The notes beneath the pieces were generated by a model, which searched no databases, was not told the DNA's origin, and saw only the letters and a list, made by a program, of their open reading frames with translations. Shown in pieces: positions 23,502-34,102 of a stretch of DNA of 64,000 nucleotides. Source of the stretch: Myotis daubentonii (taxonomy: Eukaryota; Chordata; Mammalia; Chiroptera; Vespertilionidae); NCBI RefSeq assembly GCF_963259705.1, contig NC_081861.1:68181623-68245622 (forward strand). The letters run 5' to 3'. How positions within the stretch are numbered: the stretch's first letter is position 1; every line of letters starts with the position of its first letter. The translations under genes were made by a program, and so were the position numbers.

Positions 23502-24739
23502 TAACAAGCTAATCATCTTCACCCTAAAGTAGTGGCAGCTCCTATTTTGCCTCTTCCTGTTGTCTCCCAAGCATAGTTCCCCACATGGAGCTCTTCTAAT
23601 GACTTTCATCTATTTTATCACTGACCTTGGAATTTGAAATCTCTGAAAAGCAGAAGTGAGGTGCTGGTAGTCAGCGGCTGAATAAAGATTGCCCACATTT
23701 TCCACAGGAAAAAAATAAATAAATAAAGTCACACAGTAAATAGAGTGGTATTGCAAAACTTGTCTGTGCTTAACTATCATCTCTCTTACTTGGTTATATC
23801 TCCCAAAGTATCTGTCACACATTGAACATGGATATATCCAATCAGAATCATAAATATTGCCAGAAGAAAAAACATGTTACCACTAAATACAGAGGTAAGA
23901 AGAATCTATTTTTCTTTCCATTTTATTATTTATCAGTTTTGAGCATAGAGGGCAAAGAACGAGGATGAAGCACAGCAGACAGGGCAATGCAGATGAGAAG
24001 TTGCGGGGAGCACACACAGCCATGGCATTCATCAGTCACACCTGGCATAATAATGGGTTGATACTAAGTTGTCAGGGCACCCAGGCAATTACGTAAAAGT
24101 AATAGGCAGTTAGAAGGGGGGATTCATTAGAGATAAAAAGCCTACTTTGTCAAATTTTTCCCAGGTTGGGCCATATCCTAGTAAAGTTACCAAAATTGCT
24201 ATTATAAGTTTATTTTATACACATTTTCAACTTTTTATTGTGTAGAGCATGGCAGTTTATTGTATATATGGTAGCATGTGTCATATTTCAGATAGACCTC
24301 TGGAAACTTGTTCTAAAATTTTAAACTTGTTCTAATATTTTACTGTACTTACAAAGTTTCTACTGATTCTTTGATAGGAAATGGTTTCCATGATTTTTCC
24401 TATTAAAATAAGCTTTTTTTCCCATTCTTTTCCTTATTCTTTTGTGTCTACCTCCCTATAAAGAATCAGTACTCTTTTTCATAATGAATCCAGAATCTAG
24501 AAGAGAAAATTAGAACAAAATAATTTAGTAGTGTGAATATTTATTTTCTCTTCTTGAGGAAAAAATGTGAGCAGAGAAGTGCAGGGGAAAGTAAAGAACA
24601 ATATTGACACGTTTGAAGGGAAGCCAGAAACAAGGAAATGGAAGGCCAATTAAGGAAGAAAAGAATGAAGGAAGGAGTCTTGGATGTTTAGTGTTGTTAT
24701 AAGTCCATTCCCACAATTGCCATTTAACCCACAATAAAA

Positions 24740-24770
<31 letters not shown>

Positions 24771-27700
24771 AACACCCTAAAGTTCATTGTGGCCAATCAG
24801 ATTTCTACCTCTTATCCTATTTGCAATCCAAATCCAAAAATCACAGTAACTTTACTGAAGAAATTGTTAATAGAGACTTGCAATAGATGAAATTGAAAGC
24901 AAGTAGCATTTACTCTAAATTTCACTCAGAAGTGTTGGCAAATGTCTCTTCCTTAGTTCAGTTTTTCAGTTCTGAAGGAAGAGCAGGCAGCAAAACTTCA
25001 TGGAAAATGATCATGGCAACTTAAGTGATATAAAGGCCAGAGATAAAAACTACCCTTCTTTTCTTGCAATTCCAGCCTGAGATCCAAGGAAGGGATTGCT
25101 TTTTACATAATGGGAAAAAATGATTTCTTAAAAAAAAGAAAATCTCTTCTTAAACCTATTTTTCTACCCATTTATTCAATAACCCTATCCCCGCCACTCC
25201 CCTTTTTAGAATCCCTTACCTGGATATTGGGTTGCAAATGTGAGGGGGGAAAAGTTACTTTCTACCTTAGCCTTTGAATGACTCTAAAATACCATGATCT
25301 TTACCAACACTTTTGGATGAAATTTATATTAAACACCCTGCCTATAATTTTGTTTATTGTAAATCTCTATTAACCACAGTTTAGCCATTTTGCGAGTAGA
25401 AGAATCATTGGTATTCATGATTCCCCTCCATCACTGAATCTCAAATGTGCCTCTGAATTATAAAAAAAAAAAGGATAAAATGATATTTACTATGATTTTA
25501 GTGTCAACCACTCTATATTGTATTCTAATGCTTTAAAATGGTCATCAAATGATTAAATATATAACTGTTAAATTTAACCAACCATAACTACATTCTCCCT
25601 CATTCTGATGAAAAAATAACTACTGTGCAAAATCCTCACTGCCTGATGTAGGGAATCAGTCTAAGATAGCAGGGGCAAAAAGCAGACAACCCCAGCTATA
25701 TTTTTCAGTAGCCAAGGAATAGCTCTGTTGAATGTGTGTCTTCAGATCTTTCTATTTTTCAAACTCTTCATATTCACAGAAATAAATGGTGCAGTGTAAC
25801 TGTACTTTCAAAGAGTTGAAGGTGGACACAAGAAAGGAGGCTAAATTCATCTGAGTTCCACACTGCTTTTTAGTTAGAAAGCTATAATTTGTTATCTCAA
25901 ACAAGTGTTGTTAATATTCTGTAAAGTCTCATATGTATTATTTTCAGCAATTTACATTTTCATAATGCAACACAGTAAACTAAGTCATGACTTAAAAGTA
26001 TTTGCAAAAGTCATAAATCATGGCTCTGATGCTTTTGTCTAAGAAAGATTTCCTACCTCTGTATGTTCAAGTACATAAACACTATTTGATTCATTTCCAA
26101 AGATGAAAAATAAAAGTGAAGCATATAATTTTATGAATATCTTATAGAATGTGTTCAAAAGGAAGAGACACATAAAAGAACTAAAAGTTAATTATCCTTA
26201 ATTTAGTTGAAGCAAAATAGACTAGAAAGTTCATTTTAGTAGTTTAAGATTCCCACAACCATTTTTATCCTATATTGGCCATGTGCATAGGCTTTGAAAG
26301 GTTGAAATTGTGTTAGAGCAGATGTATATTATATTTTACTGAGCCTTAAAAGTTACAAATGTGGTGTATCCATCTGTGAGTTCTCTATATATGGTATGAG
26401 GGCAAATCTGTGATTTCAACACAAAGGAGCATTCATTTTTATTTTTTCTGAAACTGTTGTTAATTACTTAAAGCTAGCAAACATGCATACGGGGCACAGA
26501 ATATATTTCTCTCCACCATAAACACACACAGAAACCTATTTATCATTCCATAAGCAAAAATCTTTGGAAAGACAATGCTATACCCATGTTGTTTAACAAA
26601 TGAATTTTTTTTCTTAGTTCATCTCTCCTGTACTAATTACATCCTCTACATAAATTACTTTGAGACTCTAAAAGCAAGCATAAATCATATAATTAATAAA
26701 TACTATGGTGTGTACATTTTTCTTATTAATATACAAATGTAACTGCTATGTAATAACTTTGCCTACTGAAACTATGTGACTGAGAAAATTGGCTCAATAA
26801 ATTCAATCAGGTCTACTTATTTTTAAAATATTTGCACACTTAGTTATGCCACTGCTTAGTAATTTCAAAACATTAAACTCTTTTCAGACAAACATGATAA
26901 TATAGGAGGATACTTTCCTCAAACACTTGATTTTTTTGCTTTTACAGATAACAAACTGGGTTTCTGCACAAGTCAACACATTGATATGCTTTCTATAAAA
27001 TCACTGGAAGTATCTTTATTATGACTTCCCTTGATGGTTCCAAAATGTGTTAAAAAATGAGTTTGAATTAAGGTTAAAACATGTATTTGTGGAGCCAGAA
27101 GTTAGAAATCAATTATTGTTTTCTGGTTATTTCATTTAATAGCCTTGACAATGCATTTTAACCACTGAATGAATCCGTGGATGTGCTATACTAATTCTAA
27201 CCTCTCTTCAATCATGGTGGAAGAAATAATTAGGGATATGTCATAGGTTGTAAAATTAGCATATTTTGTGTCTGATAATCTCCAACATATGTATATACAA
27301 ATAGTAGGTAAATAATAAATGAAGGAATAATTAACTGTTACTAATTTGTTTCATCAATAATTTTATCAGATATGAAACAAATAAGAACAGTTTCATTGAC
27401 CGTAATCAAATTATACTAAAAATAATAAATTTAATGACAATTTTAAATGCCATCTGTCATTACAATTACTACTCTTATATAAAAGAAGTGTTTTAAACTG
27501 ATGTTTCAGATTCCTATAATCAATGCTTTAAAAACGTGTAAAAACAAAATATGATTGGAAAATACTTAAATAAACTATAAAATTCCCTAGGAAATTTTTA
27601 TTACATAATTTTATGAAACCATTCATATAAAGGAACATGATGTTATTAATTAGTTAAGAGATTTTTTTTAACTGAATTGATTTCTGTATATTAAATTATG

Positions 27701-27961
27701 CTCTTTTTCTAGATTGTGTCTATGATTACCAAGTCTACACAATATAAAACATAGTTGTATTTTTTAGCTGAATCTAAGTGTCTGACCTAATCATGACAAC
27801 TTTTGCTATTTATTTATATGTGGACATCTTCAGTTATTTTTCCTTTTATTCTCTCAATAGTACTCAGTGCTTAATTCACCAAATTTATTTAAATAACAAT
27901 TACCTTTTCTATTTTAAATACATTCGTTCATATTCATCAGTACATAAGTACTTACTTATAA
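23502..27961. other. Long repeat-poor AT-rich stretch
   Basis: About 4.5 kb with no transposon that I recognise, only a short (AATC)n at 24738-24769. Open frames are short (up to 92 codons) and unremarkable, and I see no convincing exon. It is the longest stretch here free of young insertions. Confidence 0.5.
24738..24769. repeat. (AATC)n microsatellite
   Basis: About seven ATCA units ending in AATAAAT. Confidence 0.9.
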
Positions 27962-28629
27962 CTAGAGGCCCGGTGGACAAAAATTTGTGCATTGGTGGGG
28001 GGGTGCCCTCAGCCCCACTTGTGCCCTCTCACAGTCTGGGACCCCTTGGGAGATAATGACCTCCTGGCTTAGGCCCTCTCCCAGGTGGCAGAAGGCAGGC
28101 CCAATCCCTAGGTGCAGCCCCTGGTCAGGCTCAGAGCAGGGCTGATTGGGGAGTTGGGGTGCCACCCCCTGTCATGCACAGAGCAGGGCAGATCGGGAGG
28201 TTGGGATGCCCCCCCAGTTACGCTCAGGGTAGGGCCGATTGGGGGGTTGGGGCGCCGCCCCCTGTCACACTCAAGGCAGGGTTGATGGGGAGGTTGTGGC
28301 GCCACCCCCTGTCACCCACAGGGCAGGGCTGATCAGGGGGTTGGGGCGCTACCCCCTGTCACGCACAGAGCAGGGCCCATCAGGGGGTTGGGGAGCTCCC
28401 CCCTGTCACGCACAGAGCAGGGCCGATCAGGGGGTTGGGGAGCTCCCCCCTATCAGGCACAGAGCAGGGTGGATAGGGAGGTTGTGGCCCCGCCCCCTGT
28501 CACACACAGAGCCGCAGGGTGATCCGGGGTTTGGGCGCTGCCCCCTGTCATGCTGCTCCAAGGGCCAGGAGGCCTCGCGGCTCTGCTGATCCCAGGTTTG
28601 GGAGGCATATTACCCTTTTACTATATAGA
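27962..28629 (-). mobile_element. Non-autonomous Helitron, first of a joined pair
   Basis: On the minus strand it starts TCTATATAGTAAAAGGGTAA (28629 downward) and ends in CTAG at 27962, preceded by a host A. The terminal hairpin region is 'gtgcattgg'/'aaaaatttgtgc'. Most of its body is a GC-rich 47-bp tandem array. Its 5' end abuts the 3' end of the next Helitron with no host sequence between. Confidence 0.88.
28085..28545. repeat. 47-bp minisatellite inside a Helitron
   Basis: Units of about 46-47 bp built on 'cagagcagggc', 'gatcagggggttgggg' and 'gccccctgtcacgcac' repeat about nine or ten times (marker AGAGCAG or variants near 28134, 28181, 28225, 28271, 28317 and 28364). GC-rich with G runs on one strand. 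Confidence 0.88.
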
Positions 28630-29299
28630 ATAGAGGCCTGGTGCACGGGTTGGGGCCCACTGGTTCACCCTGAAGGGTGTCCTGGTTCAGGGTGGAGGTC
28701 CCACTTGGGTGCCTGGCCAGCCTGGATGAGGGGATGATGGCTGTTTGCAGCTGGTCACACCCCCTTCCGGGTGGGGGTCTCCACTGGGGTGCCTGGTCAG
28801 TGTGGGTGAGGGGCTGAGGGCCATTTTCAGGCTGGTGGGTGACTGAAGCTCCCAACCGCTCCTTTTTTTCTTTTATTTTATTCTGGGATTTATTTAACTT
28901 CTATGGCTGTCACTGGAGTTGAGAGCCGGCTTTAGCTCTGAGGCTCGGTTCCAGCTCTGAGGCCTCCGCTGCTCAAAGCAGGTATCTGGTTTGTTTGGGT
29001 TCTATAATTGAAAAACTGTTGCAACTCCAGCTCTGCCGGCTGACTGAAAGCATGGGGTTTGTTTAGCTTCTATAATTGCAACATTGTTTCTTAGAGTGCA
29101 AGCTCAGAGCCCAGCAGTGGCAGGCAGGGAACCTTGGCTTCCTCCTTCACTGGAGCAAGCAAGCCTCCTGTTCACTTCAGCTGCCTGGATGCCCGGCGCC
29201 GTCTTGGTTGGCAGCTAATTTGCATATCACCCTGATTAGCCAATGGGAAGCATGTCGGAGGTATGGTTAATTACCATGTTTGTCTATTATTAGATAGGA
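28630..29299 (-). mobile_element. Non-autonomous Helitron, second of a joined pair
   Basis: On the minus strand it begins TCCTATCTAATAATAGACAA at 29299 (host T follows at 29300) and ends near 28630, where the expected CTAG reads ATAG in + orientation, followed by the usual GAGGCCTGGTGCACGGG terminal block. The interior includes a partly duplicated motif 'ttctataattg' and 'aactccagctctg' (28998-29075). No helicase coding sequence is visible. Confidence 0.87.
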
Positions 29300-29705
29300 T
29301 AATTGAAAGCTGAAATAAGTTGGGCTGTAATTTAAATCATGGAAATGCTGTTATTTGACTACATAATGCTTTAGAAGTTATGTTTTAGCCCAGGCTATAT
29401 CAAGTTAGAAAAAAAAAAAAAAGCCCATTTCAAATAGCAAGATACACTTCAATAAACATTTAATATTGGTGCCACAAATGTATTGATAAAATAGCAGATA
29501 TGTAATTTCATATGCTATTTTAAGTAATAGCCTTAAATTCAGATAAAAACTTCACTGCAATCATCAATAATATAGATATAATTGTGATAGTTGACATATA
29601 ATATAAATTTAATTATATAAATAAAATACCATTAAAACACATAGAAGGAAGTTCGGGATATAGAAAGGAGTTACGCAGTAGATAAAGAGCAGTTATAAAA
29701 ATTGA
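29300..29705. other. Unassigned AT-rich DNA
   Basis: No repeat or gene recognised between the Helitron pair and the L1/HAL1 5' UTR remnant. Confidence 0.4.
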
Positions 29706-30240
29706 ACCAGAGGTTAAATTTCCAGTCAAGGTGGAAATCTAACACTGTGCTCCCTTCCTTCCTTCCACAACCACCTCAAAATTACAACTAAATTAAAGTA
29801 CAACTATCATTGAGAATCACCTGAAAACTAGCTGAACAGAAGTCCTATAACTAAGGATATAGAGGAGAAGCCACTTTGAAACTTGTAAGAAGGGTGGAGG
29901 CAAAGATTGGTTAGGTCACTCACCCACACAGTGTAGTAATTAAAAATCCAGAGGAATATCTAGGTCCCATACCCACACTGAACTCCCCAGCGTGAGGCAT
30001 CAGTGCCAAGAAGAAGGGTCTCCATAACATCTGGCTATGGAAACCAGAAGGGGTTACTTTGGAGTGAGATGGAGGGCTGCTGGAGTCCCAGATGTTCCTC
30101 TTTAGGGGTTTGAAGTCTTCCAGTAACTTAAGAAGACCCTTTGATAATTGAATAAAACATTCTTACTATAGGTAGTATAAGAGCCCACTGGCTCCTGAAA
30201 GGACAAATTATCCCAGACCTCTGGGTACAGTAATTGTGGA
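29706..30240 (+). mobile_element. Old L1/HAL1 5' UTR remnant
   Basis: The block 'cacaaccacctcaaaattac' followed by 'gaaaactagctgaacagaag' parallels the start of the HAL1 at 34150-34215, and the later 'gtagtaattaaaaatccag' and 'aacatctggctatggaaacc' stretches are typical of old L1/HAL1 5' UTRs. It is interrupted on its right by an antisense L1. Confidence 0.65.
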
Positions 30241-31640
30241 TTCAGACCCTTTTTTTTCATGACTTTGTATATTTCATTCCATTCCCTTCTAGCCTAATGA
30301 GTTTCTGTTGATAAATCAGTCGATAGTCTGATGGGAGGTCCATTGTAGGTAACATTCTGTCTCTCTCTGGCAGCCTTTAAGATTCTTACTTTGTCATTGG
30401 TGTTTGCCAATTTAATTATAATGTGTCTTGGTGTTGTGTTTTGGGGGTTAATCTTGTTTGAGACTCTGAGCTTCTTGGACTTGTGTGAGTTTTTCTTCCC
30501 AATATCAGGGAATTTTTATGGCATTATTTCTTCAAATAGGTTTTCTCTTCCTTGCTCAGTTTCCTCTACTCTGCCACCCCTATTATGCAGATGTTGTTTT
30601 GTTTTGTGGTGTCCCAAAGTTCCCTTAGGCTCTCCTCCTGTTTTTTAAGTTTTTTTGTTTGTTTGTTTGTTTTTTTCCTAGATGCTGCTCTACTTGGGTG
30701 TTTTTTCCTACCTTGTCTTCTATGTCACTGATGTGGTCCTCCACTTCTAATCTAGTGTTGATGCTTTCTATTGAGTTCTTTTTTTGCAGCTATGCCATTT
30801 TTTTATTTCTTCTCAGTTCTTCTTCATTTCTTCTTGGTTCTTACACATATTGTTGAATTTGTCTTCCAACCTTTTCAGCATCCTTATGACCATTGCTCTG
30901 AATTCTTTCTCTGACATATTGATTGCCTCTATTTCATTTATTTCCTTTTCTGGTAATTCCTCCTTTTTTTTCATATGCGGGCTGTTTTTTGTCTCCCCAT
31001 GATTGCTCCTCTCAAGTTGTCTGGTTATATAGCTCTCTCTCTCCTGCATTGACTTTTTCTAGGCGATATCTGACCTTTCCATCCATGGATCACCTCACCA
31101 ACTGTATTTAATTTGCCAATTCTGGGTAGATCTTATTCAATTCAGTTGTTCCTTCTATCTCATCTGTGGGAAGGCACAGGGCTTGTCCGCATATTTGTGC
31201 ACTTTGTCTCCCCGTGAACAGACATTTTAGGAGCCTGTGCTTGGGGAGGCTTGAATTCCAGTGTTCCTGGGTTCACAGATGAGGCAGCTCGTCTCTGAGT
31301 GTTGTGATTTTAGGGTCCCGGGAGGTATATGAGGTCTCTGTGGTTGAAGGTAAGGCTGTGCTTCAGATCACAGGAACTCTCCCTTTCAAGATGGCACAGT
31401 CTCTGCAGCAAAGCTGTCCACTCTTGGAGCAATTGCAGCAGCAATAGAGGCTGCCTGGCCAGGTGAGCCTGGTTGGCTAGTCCCCAACAGTCCCTTTGAA
31501 TATGGCTGTCTCTCATTCACAAATACAGACACTTCCCACATGTCCTCACACTCTCCTTTTGTTCTTTCACTCACACACTATCTTGCAGCCTGTCATCCTA
31601 TTGGCAGCCATCTTGGATCTCTGCTATTTTGTTCTTTACA
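30241..31640 (-). mobile_element. Antisense L1 5' UTR and ORF1 fragment
   Basis: On the minus strand it runs from an L1 5' start region (CCAAGATGGCTGCCAATAGG near 31615) through the 5' UTR, the ORF1 coiled coil (30813-31049 open: EFRAMVIRMLKRLEDKFNN) and the ORF1 centre and stops near the EWNEIYKVMKKK region at about 30250, beside a run of eight T (30249-30256). ORF2 and the 3' UTR are absent. Ending soon after an A-run inside ORF1 could reflect early polyadenylation or a later deletion. Confidence 0.78.
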
Positions 31641-31970
31641 AAAAAAGCAAACAAAAGAGAAACACACTCATAGATGTATAGAACAGGCTGACAGTTGTCA
31701 GAAGTGAGGAGTTTGGGGATTGGTCAAAAAGGTGAAGGGATTAAGAAGTACAAATTGGCAGTTATAAAATAGTCATGGGGATTTAAAGTACAGCATATGG
31801 AATATAGTAATATTATTGTAATAATTATGTATGGTACCAGGTATGGTCTTGAAGCATCAGGGGAACCACTCTTTAAAGTAAATTATTGTCTAATCACTTA
31901 GCTGTACACCTGAAACTAATTCATAATATTGAATGTAAACTGTAATTGAAAAATAAATAAAAATCTTTCA
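31641..31970 (+). mobile_element. Old LINE 3' end
   Basis: The blocks 'gttataaaatagtcatgggg', 'tttaaagtacagcatatgg' and 'gctgtacacctgaaactaat', followed by an AATAAATAAA tail, are typical of an old L1/HAL1 3' end found across laurasiatherian genomes. It may be the right part of the element whose 5' UTR is at 29706-30240. Confidence 0.65.
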
Positions 31971-32159
31971 ATGTTCCTAGTAAAAAGTAAACTAAAATCT
32001 CTAATAGAAAATCTCCAGAATGAGAAACTAGTAAGATCATTTAGAAGAATACACCTTTGTCTAAGTATCAATTTGAAAGTGCAGAAGTCCATTTAATTTG
32101 GAATGAGAAAATGACCTCTTTTAAGAAAACTATCTGCATATATACATTTGCTTTTCCAT

Positions 32160-32198
<39 letters not shown>

Positions 32199-33354
32199 TT
32201 CTTTTCAATAGCATTTAAAGCACTAAAGAATACTGCCTAACACACTACTCATTTTTCAAAATTTTAAGTTGACTTTGGGTTAACTATCAATACCCCTCAT
32301 TTAAGGGCAATTCTGAATATTCTGTTATTGCTGGGATATATTTGTGCACCAACAGTACAGATTTTTTTGGCTCATTAATAAGAGTGAAACAAAACAAACA
32401 AACAAACAAACAAAAAACTCCAGCCTGTGATAAAGCAGTGTGATAACTTGTTTTTCTAGTGAATATTTTATATGTGTGAATAAAAATAGGCAATTTATGT
32501 CAATTTTTTTTTCAATTTTAGTTCTCTGACAAAACTTTAACTTAAAGCATAAAGATACACGATTACATACATAGACTGATGTACTACTTTTCTTAAAATA
32601 TACTGCAGTCTGTCAGAAAATTCACACAATAATAACCTGGGAGCAGTACCATAGATTTTGCTAGCACATCTGCATCACATTGCATACTGATATATAATAA
32701 TAATAAACTGGGTACTGAATAAATGTTATCTTTCATCAAAAGAAAATACATCTGTTCTTGTGTCTTCATTACAATATCAGTATAGAATTGCCATGTATGT
32801 AATCTGCAGTTATGTGGAGTGGAAAAGTAGAAGGGGAAAAAAAGCAAAGAAAAGTGCTATCAATGTCTATGGGCCTCCAGATACCATAGTTCTGTAGCTG
32901 CCCAAATTGTTTTCAAGCAGTTGGGCATATCTTATCAAGTTCTTCAGATTAAATTTGAAATGCATTCCCAGATGTGAAAAGATAGCACTTTATGATCCCA
33001 GAGTCCCAGCTGGTTTTTACATAAATTTCTTCAAAAAGCCATTGAGAGTTGACACCAGATTATCCGCCAAATGAAATATATATGACATTTGTAATATCTC
33101 ATACAAACATAAAAATGAACTATATTTTTCAGGAAGTTGAAATATTATTATACACAACAATTTTAACTTCCTTAAAATTTTCAGAAAAAAGTGGCCTTGC
33201 CTTTCAACAAAAATGTTCTGTTCTAATCCTGTGTTTGATGTCAGCTAAAAAGAGTAGCTGTCTGTATAGAAAAGACTCAGAGACACGTTTTCCAGTTCTC
33301 ATGATTATCCTGAATTGTGGACATTCATGGTGGACTAAAATATTGTGTGATATA
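31971..33354. other. Unassigned AT-rich DNA with small microsatellites
   Basis: Contains (TTTA)n at 32158-32200 and (AAAC)n at 32388-32413. No gene or transposon otherwise recognised. Confidence 0.45.
32158..32200. repeat. (TTTA)n microsatellite
   Basis: About ten TTTA units. Confidence 0.97.
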
Positions 33355-33563
33355 TTTTTAAAATATGTTTTTATTGATTTTTTTAGAGAAAGAGGATGGG
33401 AGAAGGAGAGAGAGAGAGATAGAAACATTAATTGGATGCCTCCTGCATGCCCTGTATTGAGGATGGAGCCCAAAACATGGGCATGTGCCCTGACTTGGAA
33501 TTGAACCATCAGCCTCTAGGTTCATGTGACAATGTTCAACCAACTGAGCCACACTGCCTGAGC
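33355..33563 (-). mobile_element. Ves SINE, antisense
   Basis: In + orientation it shows the T-rich tail (ATGTTTTTATTGATTTTTTT), the purine tract, 'ggatgcctcctgcatgccc' and at the right end 'caaccaactgagccacactg', the reverse of the tRNA-like head. Diverged possible target duplications TGTGATATATTT and TCTGATGTATTT flank it. The 151- and 101-codon frames crossing it are artefacts. Confidence 0.88.
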
Positions 33564-34088
33564 TTATCTGATGTATTTCATCCTAGGGAAGTATAACGAA
33601 ATAAACAGTACAACAGGTATCAGCATATTTTTTTCCTTTGAGTGTTAAATAATTGCTTTAAAATCACAAAGTAATTTACTATGTCTAATAGCTTGATCCA
33701 GTCTTGCACACATTCTATTCCATACATGCAATTTTGATTTTTTTGTCTTTCTAAAAATGCAATTTATAAACACAACTTTAGAGCTAGGAGGAGTAAGTAT
33801 GAGCCATTTCTACAGAGAATAGTAAAATATAATAAATTTTATATTGGTTATTTAAGTTACATAAATATGTTCATGTTAATAGTATTTGACTAAATTGACT
33901 ATAAATATAACTCTAAATAGAATTCATTTATATCATAATTTGAATTTTATTAGAAAAAAGTTAACTACAACAATCAGTTTAATATGGCCAGTTGAATCAG
34001 TTTATGATTGCATAGAGAGTCTGAAAATTTGAACCCACTAAAAGAAATGTGGGCAATTTAATCAACTAATAATAAAAGGTAACTTGTC
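33564..34088. other. Unassigned AT-rich DNA
   Basis: No repeat or coding signal recognised. Confidence 0.4.
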
Positions 34089-34102
34089 TAAAATGAGTTT
34101 TA

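Noticed and set aside
28085..28545. Regular 47-bp repeats that could suggest a CRISPR-like array
   Set aside because: There are no unique spacers between repeats; it is a eukaryotic minisatellite inside a Helitron.
33049..33504. 151-codon + frame, the longest outside the L1 regions
   Set aside because: Its second half is an antisense Ves SINE and the first half has no recognisable domain.
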